Assembly (NCBI RefSeq): GCF_001654865.1
Contig: NZ_LXEO01000014.1
Location: 1-64,000, forward strand
Direction: 5' to 3'
Length of the DNA: 64,000 nucleotides
Origin: Buttiauxella noackiae ATCC 51607
GTDB lineage: Bacteria > Pseudomonadota > Gammaproteobacteria > Enterobacterales > Enterobacteriaceae
The translations under genes were made by a program, and so were the position numbers. Position 1 is the first letter of the stretch. Each line of letters begins with the position of its first letter. Below are positions 9,240 through 18,535 of the stretch, one piece after another. Below the pieces are notes generated by a model. It was not told the origin of the DNA. It ran no database searches and saw only the letters and a list, made by a program, of their open reading frames with translations.

Positions 9240-10240
9240 ACGCCGTGACAGAAGAGAAAAAAGTCCTCTTAGAAATCGCCGATCTTAAAGTTCACTTTGA
9301 TATCAAAGACGGTAAGCAGTGGTTTTGGCAACCTTCTAAAACCCTGAAAGCGGTTGATGGCGTGACGCTGCGTTTATACGAAGGCGAAACGCTGGGTGTG
9401 GTAGGGGAATCTGGCTGTGGGAAATCGACTTTTGCCCGCGCGATCATTGGCCTGGTGAAAGCGACCGAAGGCCGCGTAGCATGGCTGGGTAAAGATTTGC
9501 TGGGCATGAATCAGGACGAGTGGCGCGATGTGCGTAGCGACATCCAGATGATTTTCCAGGACCCGTTGGCGTCACTAAACCCGCGTATGAATATCGGCGA
9601 TATTATCGCTGAGCCGCTGCGCACTTATCACCCGAAAATGCCACGCCAGGAAGTTCGTGATCGTGTAAAAGCGATGATGATGAAAGTAGGCTTGTTGCCA
9701 AACCTCATCAACCGTTATCCGCACGAATTTTCAGGTGGCCAGTGTCAGCGTATCGGGATTGCCCGTGCGCTGATCCTCGAGCCAAAACTGATTATCTGTG
9801 ACGAACCGGTTTCCGCGCTCGACGTGTCAATCCAGGCTCAGGTTGTGAATCTGCTGCAAAAACTGCAACGTGAAATGGGGCTTTCCCTTATCTTCATCGC
9901 GCACGATTTGGCAGTGGTAAAACACATCTCTGACCGTGTTCTGGTGATGTATCTGGGCCATGCAGTTGAGTTGGGCACCTATGATGAGGTGTACCATAAT
10001 CCGCTGCACCCTTATACCAAAGCATTGATGTCTGCTGTGCCAATTCCTGACCCGGATCTGGAAAGAAATAAAACGATACAACTTCTTGAAGGGGAGTTGC
10101 CATCGCCAATTAACCCGCCGTCAGGCTGCGTATTCCGTACGCGTTGCCCGATTGCAGGGCCAGAGTGTGCGAAAACCCGCCCGGTTCTGGAGGGCAGTTT
10201 CAAGCATGCCGTTTCCTGTCTGAAGGTTGACCCGTTATAA
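9236..10240 (+). CDS. oppF: Oligopeptide ABC transporter ATPase OppF
   Basis: Second ATPase of Opp, 334 residues, partner of OppD in the heterodimeric motor. Walker A is GESGCGKST near 58-66, the Q-loop MIFQDPLASLNP, the signature FSGGQCQR, and Walker B LIICDEPVSALD. The C-terminal Cys motif SGCVFRTRCPIAGPEC resembles that of OppD. It is the last opp gene and is followed at once by a rho-independent terminator. Confidence 0.97.
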   Translation: MNAVTEEKKVLLEIADLKVHFDIKDGKQWFWQPSKTLKAVDGVTLRLYEGETLGVVGESGCGKSTFARAIIGLVKATEGRVAWLGKDLLGMNQDEWRDVRSDIQMIFQDPLASLNPRMNIGDIIAEPLRTYHPKMPRQEVRDRVKAMMMKVGLLPNLINRYPHEFSGGQCQRIGIARALILEPKLIICDEPVSALDVSIQAQVVNLLQKLQREMGLSLIFIAHDLAVVKHISDRVLVMYLGHAVELGTYDEVYHNPLHPYTKALMSAVPIPDPDLERNKTIQLLEGELPSPINPPSGCVFRTRCPIAGPECAKTRPVLEGSFKHAVSCLKVDPL

Positions 10241-10248
10241 TCTCGCAG

Positions 10249-10272
10249 GGCTGGCATATTGCCAGCCTTTTT
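10249..10272 (+). terminator. Terminator of the opp operon
   Basis: The stem GGCTGGC-atatt-GCCAGCC is followed by TTTTT, 8 bases after the oppF stop. It also lies 16 bases before the proposed start of the downstream channel gene, so that gene either has a promoter inside oppF or depends on read-through. Confidence 0.9.
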
Positions 10273-10288
10273 CACAGGCGAGGTTTTC

Positions 10289-11140
10289 GTGACAGGGAAT
10301 AAGAGTTCTTTAAGACAACGTTGTTACCACGTTTTATTTGACCAACGAACCCGCTCAGGGCGCCGCTCCGAAGTATTATGGGGTTTGCTGGCCCTGCTTA
10401 GTGTCATCACCGTTTTTATTGAATCCAGCATCGGCAATCAAGTCACTTTCACACCAGAGCAGTGGCGCTGGTTTATCGCCATCGAAATTGGTTTTACCCT
10501 GGTTTTCACCCTTGAATACATACTGCGCGTACTCACCTGGCCTGAGCCAGTGCGCTATGTATTTAGCTTCTGGGGTTTTATTGATCTCGCGACGATTCTG
10601 CCGCTCTATGTTTTGTGGCTATGGCCGGAGCTGGCAATACACTACTTCTTTGCCTGGCGTGCCATGCGGGCGGTTCGCGTGCTGCGTATTCTAAAATTAC
10701 TGCGCTTAATGCCCGCACTAAATAGCTTATGGCGCGCAGTGGTCAATGCCCGCCACCAACTGATTCTATTCTATTCATTTATCGCCATCGTATTAGTTAC
10801 GGCTGGTGCATTAATGTATGGAATTGAAGGGGCCGTTAACGGCTTCACAAGTCTTGGCGTTTCGGTTTATTGGGCCGTGGTGACGGTTGCGACAGTTGGT
10901 TACGGCGATATTACGCCTCACACTCCGTTAGGAAGGTTAGTGGCGTCATTACTTATCTTGATTGGCTACTCGGTGATTGCTATCCCAACCGGGATTTTGA
11001 CCGCGCAGATGACGGCGGAATTACAGCGCAAACGGCTGGAGCGAAAATGCCCGTTATGCCATCAACAAGATCATGAGACTAACGCGCAGTATTGTAAGTC
11101 GTGTGGTGGGCGATTACCGCTAATAGGCAAAGAAGAGTAG
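10289..11140 (+). CDS. Small voltage-gated potassium channel with C-terminal zinc ribbon
   Basis: Predicted inner membrane voltage-gated K+ channel subunit, 283 residues from the GTG at 10289, which has GGCGAGG upstream; an in-frame TTG at 10259 lies inside the opp terminator and is less likely. Helices S1-S6 are visible. S4 carries regularly spaced arginines (RAMRAVRVLRILKLLRL) and the pore filter is TVGYGD. After S6 there is no RCK domain. The protein ends in a CxxC...CxxC ribbon (CPLCHQ, YCKSCGG). It occupies the position that kch has in E. coli (between cls and yciI) only loosely and differs from Kch, which has a C-terminal RCK domain. Ion specificity is inferred from the filter. Confidence 0.88.
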   Translation: MTGNKSSLRQRCYHVLFDQRTRSGRRSEVLWGLLALLSVITVFIESSIGNQVTFTPEQWRWFIAIEIGFTLVFTLEYILRVLTWPEPVRYVFSFWGFIDLATILPLYVLWLWPELAIHYFFAWRAMRAVRVLRILKLLRLMPALNSLWRAVVNARHQLILFYSFIAIVLVTAGALMYGIEGAVNGFTSLGVSVYWAVVTVATVGYGDITPHTPLGRLVASLLILIGYSVIAIPTGILTAQMTAELQRKRLERKCPLCHQQDHETNAQYCKSCGGRLPLIGKEE

Positions 11141-11164
11141 CGCGGCAGCAGTGCCGCGCTAAAA
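11139..11164. terminator. Bidirectional terminator between channel gene and yciU
   Basis: The hairpin AGCGCGGCA-gca-GTGCCGCGCT overlaps the TAG stop of the channel gene and lies just past the yciU stop. A runs and pyrimidine-rich tails on both sides suit convergent termination. Confidence 0.75.
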
Positions 11165-11167
11165 GCA

Positions 11168-11509
<342 letters not shown>

Positions 11510-11534
11510 TTATCGAGTGCTGATGCGCCACGTT

Positions 11535-12995
11535 TTACAGCAACGGGCTAAAGAAGTAAAACAGTCGCTCTACCACGCGTTGCCACATTGGGCGTTTCAA
11601 CCACAAGCGTAGATCAACCAGCCGTGAGCGGGAGATATAATCGTCTTGCACGGCGGCAAGGTCGCTGGCAAAACCGGAGTCGTCGATAACCAGAGTTATC
11701 TCGAAATTGAGCCAAAGGCTACGCATATCCAGATTCACCGTGCCTACCAGACTGAGTTGTCCATCGACCAGAACGCTCTTGGTATGCAGCAAGCCACCTT
11801 CGAACTGATAAATTTTCACACCAGCCGCCAGAAGCTCGGTAAAGAATGCGCGGCTTGCCCAGCCCACCAGCAACGAATCATTCTTGTGAGGAACGATAAT
11901 ACTCACATCAACGCCACGTTGGGCAGCGGTACAAATTGCGTGAAGTAAATCATCGCTCGGCACGAAGTAAGGGGTCGTCATAATCAAATATTCACGCGCG
12001 GCATAAACAGATGTCAGCAATGCCTGGTGAATTAAATCTTCCGGGAAACCTGGGCCTGAAGCAATGGTGTGAATCGTATGACCGCTGGCTTCTTCAAACG
12101 GCATAATATTTGCGTCTGGGGCCGGTGGTAAAATCCTTTTACCAGTCTCAATTTCCCAGTCACAGGAATAAACAATGCCCATCGCGGTCGCGACCGGTCC
12201 TTCCATACGAGCCATTAAATCAACCCATTGCCCAACACCTGCATCTTGTTTAAAGAAGCGTGGGTCGACGAGATTCATACTGCCCGTATAAGCGATGTAA
12301 TTATCGATCATCACCATTTTACGGTGCTGGCGTAAATCCATGCGGCGCAAGAACACACGCATCAAATTAACTTTGAGCGCTTCAACGACTTCGACACCGG
12401 CATTACGCATCATATTTGCCCACGGGCTGCGGAAGAAGGCTACGCTTCCTGCCGAGTCGAGCATTAAACGGCAATGGATGCCACGGCGAGCCGCGGCCAT
12501 CAGGGACTCAGCAACTTGATCGGCTAAACCACCGGGCTGCCAGATGTAGAACACCATCTCGATATTATGGCGAGCCAACTGGATATCACGAATTAACGCA
12601 TGCATCGTTTCATCAGAGGTCGTGAGTAGTTGCAACTGATTGCCTTTGACACCGCCAATTCCCTGGCGGCGTTCACACAACTGGAATAACGATGTCGCAA
12701 CCTCGCTATTTTCTTCAGCAAAAATATGTTTGCAGCTTTTAAGATCGTTAAGCCATTTTGCGGTTGATGGCCACATAGCTCGTGCGCGTTCGGCGCGACG
12801 TTTGCCCAGATGCAACTCACCAAATGAGAGGTAGGCGATTATCCCTACCAGCGGAAGAATATAAATAATCAGCAGCCATGCCATGGCTGAAGGAACTGCG
12901 CGGCGCTTCATTAAAATTCGCAGCGTTACGCCTGCTATTAGAAGCCAATAACCTAAAATGATCAGCCAACTAACGACTGTATAGAAGGTTGTCAT
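11535..12995 (-). CDS. clsA: Cardiolipin synthase A
   Basis: ClsA joins two phosphatidylglycerol molecules to make cardiolipin and glycerol at the inner membrane. The 486-residue protein has two N-terminal transmembrane helices (residues about 5-25 and 38-58) and two phospholipase D HKD motifs: [18 protein letters not shown] near 224-241 and [18 protein letters not shown] near 404-421. Length matches the E. coli enzyme. It lies upstream of yciU on the same strand. Confidence 0.97.
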   Translation of the reverse strand: MTTFYTVVSWLIILGYWLLIAGVTLRILMKRRAVPSAMAWLLIIYILPLVGIIAYLSFGELHLGKRRAERARAMWPSTAKWLNDLKSCKHIFAEENSEVATSLFQLCERRQGIGGVKGNQLQLLTTSDETMHALIRDIQLARHNIEMVFYIWQPGGLADQVAESLMAAARRGIHCRLMLDSAGSVAFFRSPWANMMRNAGVEVVEALKVNLMRVFLRRMDLRQHRKMVMIDNYIAYTGSMNLVDPRFFKQDAGVGQWVDLMARMEGPVATAMGIVYSCDWEIETGKRILPPAPDANIMPFEEASGHTIHTIASGPGFPEDLIHQALLTSVYAAREYLIMTTPYFVPSDDLLHAICTAAQRGVDVSIIVPHKNDSLLVGWASRAFFTELLAAGVKIYQFEGGLLHTKSVLVDGQLSLVGTVNLDMRSLWLNFEITLVIDDSGFASDLAAVQDDYISRSRLVDLRLWLKRPMWQRVVERLFYFFSPLL

Positions 12996-13066
12996 AGTTC
13001 AAAAATCCTTTAGAAACCGTATGCTTTTGAGTTTACGCACAACCGCCAGAGGTTGACACTAAAACT

Positions 13067-13130
13067 ATACCCAAAATCATTTGAGTTGTAGGAAGGCTAC
13101 GTACCAACAACTTTAAGTATGACGGGTATA
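13067..13130. repeat. Dispersed palindromic element, copy 1
   Basis: The element begins ATACCCAAAATCATTTGAG and ends AAGTATGACGGGTAT, forming imperfect inverted ends with a short interior. It sits between the clsA and yciY starts. The same ends recur at 39386-39452 and 46429-46465. Confidence 0.75.
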
Positions 13131-13203
13131 ATCGTAAAACGGCTGGTCTGGCGTGAAGAAGACACTATAATGGCGCGTCTTACATGCAACCTGAGTCGTA
13201 AAA

Positions 13204-13386
13204 ATGAGGCGTAGTAGAACTGAGGTCGGGCGTTGGCGTATGCTTCGTCAGACACAACGGCGCAGATCGCGTTGGCTGGAAGGTCAGTCACGCCGTAACA
13301 TGCGCATTCACGCCATCAGAAAGTGCCAGACAAACCGCCAGCGTAACTCCTTGCTGTTTGCCATTCACGATCAATGGGCGTCGTAA
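13204..13386 (+). CDS. yciY: YciY, small Arg-rich protein
   Basis: A 60-residue, strongly basic protein that starts MRRSRTEVGRWRM and contains LEGQSRRNMRIHAIRKCQTN, clearly the counterpart of E. coli YciY (57 residues). No function is established. It lies between divergent clsA and convergent yciI-side genes, the same context as in E. coli. Its stop is immediately followed by a hairpin. Confidence 0.85.
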   Translation: MRRSRTEVGRWRMLRQTQRRRSRWLEGQSRRNMRIHAIRKCQTNRQRNSLLFAIHDQWAS

Positions 13387-13389
13387 AGA

Positions 13390-13412
13390 AAAGGGCACCG
13401 CTTGCGGTGCCC
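13390..13412. terminator. Terminator between yciY and the yciI-linked ORF
   Basis: The hairpin GGGCACCG-cttg-CGGTGCCC has a T-rich tail (ttttcttt) when read on the minus strand. It closes the yciI transcript and may also serve yciY. Confidence 0.8.
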
Positions 13413-13433
13413 AGTATCTTCAAAATCCCGGTC

Positions 13434-13589
13434 TTACGAGAAGTGCATTGCCAGTAAAATAATCAACACAGTAACTGATGCCGCCGCGACAATCACCAAC
13501 GGATGTTTGGCAAGCCAGGCGTTCCAGCGTGCTTCCTGATTACCCACAGATTGCTTGTGGCGCTCATAAGACTCATCAAACAAATCCAT
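13434..13589 (-). CDS. Small single-pass membrane protein downstream of yciI
   Basis: A 51-codon frame begins MDLFDESYERHKQ and ends LLAMHFS. A polar N-terminal half with Trp residues (EARWNAWLAKHP) precedes one hydrophobic segment (LVIVAAASVTVLIILLAM, residues about 31-48). TCAGGAAA precedes the ATG by a few bases. It starts 42 bases after the yciI stop on the same strand and precedes a good terminator, so it probably forms a two-gene unit with yciI. I do not recognise it; expression and topology are inferred. Confidence 0.65.
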   Translation of the reverse strand: MDLFDESYERHKQSVGNQEARWNAWLAKHPLVIVAAASVTVLIILLAMHFS

Positions 13590-13631
13590 AAAAATTTCCT
13601 GATAACTTTATTCACTGTACTAATAGTTGAA

Positions 13632-13928
13632 TCAGAATACCTTTTTATATGGTTTGATCGCCACCTGCTTGTACACACCCGCAGCAATATAAGGATCTGC
13701 TTCAGCCCATGCTTGCGCATCTTCAAGAGATGCAAACTCGGCAATTACCGTTGAACCGGTAAAACCCGCAGCACCCGGATCGTTACTGTCGACAGCAGGC
13801 ATAGGCCCGGCAGTTAACAGGCGACCTTCGTCGCGTAAAAGTTGTAGGCGGGCCAGGTGAGCAGGGCGCACAGCCGTGCGTTTTTCGAGAGAGTCGGCAT
13901 TATCTTCCGCATAAATGACATACAGCAC
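13632..13928 (-). CDS. yciI: YciI-like protein
   Basis: A 98-residue ferredoxin-like-fold protein of the YCII family, collinear with E. coli YciI. The conserved [11 protein letters not shown] with its histidine and the [20 protein letters not shown] stretch are visible. The family has a proposed His-Asp active site, but the reaction in enterobacteria is not settled. The GTG at 13928 has AAGGAG eight bases upstream and corresponds to the E. coli start; a GTG three codons earlier is too close to the ribosome binding site. It is divergent from tonB, as in E. coli. Confidence 0.94.
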   Translation of the reverse strand: MLYVIYAEDNADSLEKRTAVRPAHLARLQLLRDEGRLLTAGPMPAVDSNDPGAAGFTGSTVIAEFASLEDAQAWAEADPYIAAGVYKQVAIKPYKKVF

Positions 13929-14096
13929 GTGCAGCACTCCTTATAGATATGAGATATGTAAAACACGGTAAGTGAATGGAGCTAAGACTGCAACTTGAAA
14001 TCTGTTGTGTATTAACAAGATGTTAAATCGCTACGTTGAATGTGGGAAAATAGAGCGCCTGGTAGGAAAATGAGCGACTTTGTTCGATGCGTTGTT

Positions 14097-14115
14097 GAAT
14101 ATGATTGCTATTTGC
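14097..14115 (+). promoter_or_regulatory. Possible Fur box upstream of tonB
   Basis: The 19 bases GAATATGATTGCTATTTGC match the Fur consensus at roughly 11 of 19 positions and lie about 50 bases before the start codon. tonB is Fur-repressed in E. coli. The match is modest. Confidence 0.35.
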
Positions 14116-14162
14116 ATTTAAAATTGACGCCTGTTTAAGAGACCTAAGACATTATGACGTCA

Positions 14163-14894
14163 ATGACCCTTGATTTACCTCGCCGCCGCTTTCCATGGCC
14201 GACCGCACTCTCCGTCGTACTTCATGGTGCTATTGTCGCGGCGGCTCTCTATACCTCGGTACATCATCAGGTTGTTGAGTTGCCAGCACCTGCACAGCCT
14301 ATCAGTATCACTATGGTGACTCCGGCTGAGCTTGAACCCCCGCAACCTGAAGTTGTTCAGCCACCGCCAGAGCCGGTAGCTGAACCGGAACCTGAGCCTG
14401 AACCGATCCCTGAGCCGCCGAAAGAGGCGCCAGTTGTCATTCATAAGCCAGAACCGAAACCAAAACCTAAGCCAAAACCGAAGCCGGTGAAAAAGGTTGA
14501 AGAGCCGAAGCGCGAAGTAAAACCGTTTGAACCGCGTCCGACTGCGCCGGTAACTAACACCGCACCAGCACGTCCCGCGCCGGTTGCAAACACGGCACCT
14601 GTTGCCTCAGCAGCACCTGTTGCAACTGGGCCGCGCGCGCTTAGCCGTAATTCGCCACAGTATCCTGCCCGCGCACATGCGCTGCGCATTGAAGGCAGGG
14701 TACGTGTGAAGTTTGATGTTGCTGCAGATGGTAGTGTGAGCAATGTGACGATTCTTTCCGCGACACCTGCCAATATGTTCGAGCGCGAAGTGAAACTGGC
14801 GATGAAAAAATGGCGCTACGAAAGCGGCAAGCCGGGGCAGGGTATGATTGTCAACGTGGTCTTCAAGCTTAACGGCGGCGCGACGATGGAGTAA
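14163..14894 (+). CDS. tonB: Energy transducer TonB
   Basis: TonB links the ExbB-ExbD proton-driven motor in the inner membrane to outer membrane receptors. The protein has about 243 residues. It shows an N-terminal membrane anchor ([19 protein letters not shown], with the functionally important His), a long Pro-Glu/Pro-Lys spacer across the periplasm (repeats of EPEP and KPKPKP, about residues 60-115), and a C-terminal domain with [19 protein letters not shown] that binds receptor TonB boxes. The start at 14163 matches the E. coli annotation; an ATG three codons earlier (14154) is also in frame. It converges with the receptor gene pqqU. Confidence 0.97.
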   Translation: MTLDLPRRRFPWPTALSVVLHGAIVAAALYTSVHHQVVELPAPAQPISITMVTPAELEPPQPEVVQPPPEPVAEPEPEPEPIPEPPKEAPVVIHKPEPKPKPKPKPKPVKKVEEPKREVKPFEPRPTAPVTNTAPARPAPVANTAPVASAAPVATGPRALSRNSPQYPARAHALRIEGRVRVKFDVAADGSVSNVTILSATPANMFEREVKLAMKKWRYESGKPGQGMIVNVVFKLNGGATME

Positions 14895-14911
14895 TTCATC
14901 TCCTGCACCAA

Positions 14912-14948
14912 ATAAAAACGGAACCTGATGTGGTTCCGTTTTTTTTTA
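14912..14948. terminator. Bidirectional terminator, tonB/pqqU
   Basis: The stem AAAACGGAACC-tgatgt-GGTTCCGTTTT is followed by further Ts on the plus strand and preceded by As, so it can end both tonB and pqqU, whose stop codons face each other here. Confidence 0.92.
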
Positions 14949-14949
14949 C

Positions 14950-17070
14950 TTACAGGAATGTGTAACTCAGGTTCACCCCCACACCATAATTGCGCCCCGG
15001 TGCGGGTTCGTAGTAGCGGCCATTGCCCTCATTGACGATAACGGAACCCACATATTCGCGATCAAACAGGTTATCGACGCGCCCCCAAATATCCAATAAC
15101 CAGCTTTCCTGAATCCGCAGTTTATAACCACTGTTGAGAGAGGCGACAGTGTAAGCAGGTGCTTTCGCAGTATTCTCATCATTGGCCTGAATATCACTCA
15201 TATAACGCACGTCAGCTCCTGCATAGAAGCCCTCTGGCGGCGTGTATTCAAGCGAAGCATAGCCCATATTACGCGCGATGCCCGGAATACGATTCCCCTC
15301 GCAGTTGTCATCACCGCATGAGTTGCTGCGATAGGTCGCATCGAGATAAGTCCATGCCATTTTTACGCGCCAGTCGTAGCCAAGTTGGCTATCAGCAGAG
15401 AGCTCCACCCCACGGCGGCGTGTTTCACCGGCGTTTTTGTAGGTCGTACGCCCACCACTGCTTTGGTCTGCAACAATCTCATCATCGGTATCGGTCTGGA
15501 ACAGTGCTGCGGTAAGCAAACTATTGCCAACGCGCGTTTTACTGCCGATTTCTACGGTATCGCTGGTGGACGGTTTTAATCCAAAATTCAAACCTGACTG
15601 GCCGTTATCACGATACGAGAGTTCGTTGATGGTCGGCGTTTCAAAACCACGACCAGCAGAGGTGTAAATATTCCAGGCATCGGTCACGGCGTATTTCAAC
15701 GCGGTGGCAGGTAGCCATTTGTGGTAGCTCGCGTCTCCGCTGTCATCACCATTTTTACCTTTGATGTATTGATCGTTCGAGTCGAAATAGACTGAGCTAA
15801 AACGCACGCCGGCATCAAGACTCAGTTTATCGGTGAGTTGCCAGGCAGTTTGCAGATACGGGTCAACGTTCCACATCAGGTTACGTTCATCACGGCGCAG
15901 ATCGCCTTTCTCGCCTAAAACCGTGGTGCCGTTTTCTATCACAAAGTTTTCATACCCTTTGCGCTTTTCCGACATGGTTTCGTAATCAAGCCCGGAGGTT
16001 AACGTCACCGGCACAGACAGAAGATTGCCGCGGTGCGTCCAGCGAGAATCTATCCCTTGGTAATGGCGTGACAGTGAAATAACTCCACCCGGATGGGTCG
16101 GATTTAACTGCGGGGCGACAGGAATAGACTGATATTGCGTAGTTTCGCGCACCCCCGCATAGGTCATGACACTTAAATCATCATTGGCGGTTAGCTGCCT
16201 GTCGTAGCGCAGGCCAGCCTGAGTCTGTTTGGTGGTCTTGCGGGTATTGTACTGTTCGGCGCGAGGAGCCTGAGTCGGGTCATTGCGCCATTCCTGTTTA
16301 GTTAACCCGCCCGGATCGTTGGCATCAATATCCACGCTATTAAGCAGCAGCGTTAATTTGCTCGCTTCATTAAGACGTACACCAAGCTTTGCGTTGCCGA
16401 GATTTTTCTGGGCGCTGCTGTGGTCGCGATAACCGTGCGTGGTGAAGCGCGAAGCGGAAACGGCATAATCGACATCACCGGCATGAGTACCATCACCCGT
16501 GGCACCGGTTGCTTTAATACTATTACGCCAGCTTCCGAAACTGCCGTAATAGCTACTCGCCTCAAAGGTTGGGGGCTGTGTGCCGGTGGTGGTGTTAACG
16601 TTAATCACTCCGCCCGATGCGTTGCCGTACAGCGCCGAGAAGGGGCCGCGTAACACTTCAATGCTTTCAACGCTGTTAATATCGATATTTGAGGTTTGTC
16701 CCTGGCCGTCAGGCATGGTTGCAGGAATACCATCGACATACATTCTTATGCCGCGCACACCATAGGTGGAACGAGAACCAAATCCGCGCACCGAAAGCTG
16801 TAAATCTTGCGCATAGTTCTGGCGATTCTGAACCTGAAGGCCCGGCACGCTGCTCAGGCTTTCTGAAAGGTTAACGCGCGGTGCGGCCTGGCGCATGTCG
16901 TCGCCATTGACGACGCTGACCGCGGCTGGCGTGTCCAGCTCGGAAATCGGGCCCTGTGTGGCCGTAACGACCATCGTGTCCTCAGCGGCAAGAACGGGAA
17001 AGGCAAAAGACGACAGGGCAGGAGCTAATATCAGCGGGAGAGAAATCTTTCCATGGTGCGCAATTTTCAT
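14950..17070 (-). CDS. pqqU: TonB-dependent PQQ receptor PqqU (YncD)
   Basis: A 706-residue outer membrane receptor closely matching E. coli YncD, since named PqqU, which imports pyrroloquinoline quinone. There is a signal peptide ending near PVLAAED and a TonB-box-like stretch (DTMVVTAT). A plug domain contains VRGFGSRSTYGVRGIRMYVDG (about residues 93-113), and a beta-barrel ends in an aromatic residue pair motif (NLSYTFL). Many long stretches (e.g. NRQNYAQDLQLS and DDPGGLTK-like regions) are family-typical. In E. coli yncD is far from tonB; here the two are neighbours. Confidence 0.92.
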   Translation of the reverse strand: MKIAHHGKISLPLILAPALSSFAFPVLAAEDTMVVTATQGPISELDTPAAVSVVNGDDMRQAAPRVNLSESLSSVPGLQVQNRQNYAQDLQLSVRGFGSRSTYGVRGIRMYVDGIPATMPDGQGQTSNIDINSVESIEVLRGPFSALYGNASGGVINVNTTTGTQPPTFEASSYYGSFGSWRNSIKATGATGDGTHAGDVDYAVSASRFTTHGYRDHSSAQKNLGNAKLGVRLNEASKLTLLLNSVDIDANDPGGLTKQEWRNDPTQAPRAEQYNTRKTTKQTQAGLRYDRQLTANDDLSVMTYAGVRETTQYQSIPVAPQLNPTHPGGVISLSRHYQGIDSRWTHRGNLLSVPVTLTSGLDYETMSEKRKGYENFVIENGTTVLGEKGDLRRDERNLMWNVDPYLQTAWQLTDKLSLDAGVRFSSVYFDSNDQYIKGKNGDDSGDASYHKWLPATALKYAVTDAWNIYTSAGRGFETPTINELSYRDNGQSGLNFGLKPSTSDTVEIGSKTRVGNSLLTAALFQTDTDDEIVADQSSGGRTTYKNAGETRRRGVELSADSQLGYDWRVKMAWTYLDATYRSNSCGDDNCEGNRIPGIARNMGYASLEYTPPEGFYAGADVRYMSDIQANDENTAKAPAYTVASLNSGYKLRIQESWLLDIWGRVDNLFDREYVGSVIVNEGNGRYYEPAPGRNYGVGVNLSYTFL

Positions 17071-17278
17071 CAGACATTTTCACTGGTGGGAGCATTTTAC
17101 GTTCCGGACGAACCATCTGGAACATTCAAGTGCGTATGTTAATACTTGTGATGAATGTTTGAAAAGTGTTAACGGCACATAACGTTAACGCAAGTTTTTA
17201 TCGCTAAAAGTGTTTCGTGAGTATTTGCGCGGCGGGGAGTCAGGTTTAGTTAGTCAGAAAAAAGATTTTCATTTCCCT

Positions 17279-17308
17279 GCATCCAGTTTGTTTCCTCGTT
17301 CGTATATC
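17279..17308 (+). promoter_or_regulatory. Candidate ECF-sigma promoter upstream of the fasciclin gene
   Basis: GCATCC (17279-17284) and CGTATATC (17301-17308) are separated by 16 bases, resembling ECF promoters and in particular the SigK type (CCATCC, 16-17, CCGAATC). Transcription would begin about 40 bases before the fasciclin ATG. This is a motif match only. Confidence 0.45.
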
Positions 17309-17354
17309 AGAGTGTGAGCCAACAACGTGCTCCTGACTTGATGAGGAAATAACC

Positions 17355-17915
17355 ATGAACAAAATCCTTAGTGCTGCGATCTCTACCTCGCTACTGTTTA
17401 GTGCTGCCGGCATGGCTGCCGTGATGTCAGACTCCGTGATGGTCGGCGGCGCGGCAATGTACCCTTCAAAAAATATCGTTGAAAATGCGCTCAACTCTAA
17501 AGACCACACGACGCTGGTTGCCGCCGTGAAAGCGGCAGGTCTGGTCGACACACTACAGGGAACCGGGCCATTTACCGTGTTCGCGCCGACCAATGCAGCG
17601 TTTGCCAAACTGCCCGCCGGGACGGTTGAGAATCTGGTGAAGCCGGAAAACAAAGCGGTACTGACCAACATACTGACTTATCACGTTGTGGCGGGAAAAT
17701 ACGATATGAAACAACTCGAGAAAAAAATTAAAGCGGGTGGTGGCCATGCGGAATTGAAAACCGTGAGCGGGCAGCCTTTGTGGATAATGAGCAACGGCCC
17801 GCACAACATCCAGTTGAAAGATGCCCAGGGAAATATCGCCAATATCAGTACTTATGACGTTAATCAGAAAAACGGTGTAATTGACGTTATTGATACTGTC
17901 CTGATGCCTAAATAA
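17355..17915 (+). CDS. Secreted fasciclin (FAS1) domain protein
   Basis: A 186-residue protein with a signal peptide (residues 1 to about 22, ending in AGMAA) and a single FAS1 domain. The H1 motif FTVFAPTNAAF lies near 73-83 and the H2 region GVIDVIDTVLMPK is at the C-terminus. FAS1 domains mediate adhesion or ligand binding; the ligand here is unknown. The ATG follows GAGGAAATAACC. It is the first gene of a cluster with an ECF sigma factor and an anti-sigma factor and is probably their target, as the mycobacterial fasciclin proteins MPT70/MPT83 are targets of SigK. Confidence 0.88.
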   Translation: MNKILSAAISTSLLFSAAGMAAVMSDSVMVGGAAMYPSKNIVENALNSKDHTTLVAAVKAAGLVDTLQGTGPFTVFAPTNAAFAKLPAGTVENLVKPENKAVLTNILTYHVVAGKYDMKQLEKKIKAGGGHAELKTVSGQPLWIMSNGPHNIQLKDAQGNIANISTYDVNQKNGVIDVIDTVLMPK

Positions 17916-17931
17916 ATCCTGTCTATACTCG

Positions 17932-17964
17932 GTGTGAGTGCGCGCGGCCTGCGTCCACTCACAC
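17932..17964 (+). other. Hairpin in the fasciclin-sigma spacer
   Basis: A perfect 9-base stem GTGTGAGTG/CACTCACAC with a 15-base loop lies between the fasciclin stop and the sigma factor start. There is no T run. It could reduce transcription into the sigma gene or protect the upstream mRNA. Confidence 0.5.
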
Positions 17965-17980
17965 TTCAATCAGGGCAGAT

Positions 17981-18535
17981 ATGGATAACAAGCAGGTTCA
18001 ACAACAGGTAGTGCTGGTTAAGGCGATTGCCGGTGGCGATCGAGAAGCCTTTGAACAACTATATCGCCAGACGTCACCGATGCTTTTCCCGGTAGCGTTG
18101 CGTATGTTGCGCCGCTCTTCATGGGCCGAAGAAGTCCTGCATGACAGTTTTCTTGCCGTCTGGAATCGTGCTGCAACGTATGACCCTGCCTTTAGCTCCC
18201 CTATGACCTGGCTTACGCATATTGTGCGCAATCGTTGTATTGATTGGCTAAGAAGTGGCCCTGCGCGCAGCAGTGAGCTGGAAGAAGAACTAACCGACTA
18301 TACGCCAGGGACGAGTTATCAAAGTGAAGAAAATCAGCATGACGATAAGCAAGTCGACAAGCTCACGGAGTGCCTGGCGCACCTGCCTGCGGATCAGCGG
18401 CAAAGCGTGGTGCTGGCTTACTATCAGGGCATGTCTCACAGTGAAATTGCGACCTGGTTGCATCAGCCGCTTGGCACGGTAAAAAGCTGGGTGCGCCGGG
18501 CGCTGGATCACCTTAAGGACTGCGTAGGATTATGA
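17981..18535 (+). CDS. ECF-type RNA polymerase sigma factor (SigK-like)
   Basis: A 184-residue group 4 sigma factor. Region 2 spans about residues 24-92 (FEQLYRQTSPMLFPVALRML, WAEEVLHDSFLAVW, MTWLTHIVRNRCIDWLR). Region 4 spans about 125-180 with the helix-turn-helix SHSEIATWLHQPLGTVKSWVRRAL. It lacks regions 1 and 3, typical of ECF sigmas. Its stop overlaps the next gene's ATG (ATGA), so the anti-sigma factor is translationally coupled. The operon logic implies release from the anti-sigma factor on an envelope or redox signal; the signal is not known. Confidence 0.9.
   Translation: MDNKQVQQQVVLVKAIAGGDREAFEQLYRQTSPMLFPVALRMLRRSSWAEEVLHDSFLAVWNRAATYDPAFSSPMTWLTHIVRNRCIDWLRSGPARSSELEEELTDYTPGTSYQSEENQHDDKQVDKLTECLAHLPADQRQSVVLAYYQGMSHSEIATWLHQPLGTVKSWVRRALDHLKDCVGL

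Noticed and set aside
13067-13130. Palindromic element considered as an integron attC or phage att site
   Set aside because: No integrase gene or cassette is nearby and the same ends recur at unrelated intergenic places.
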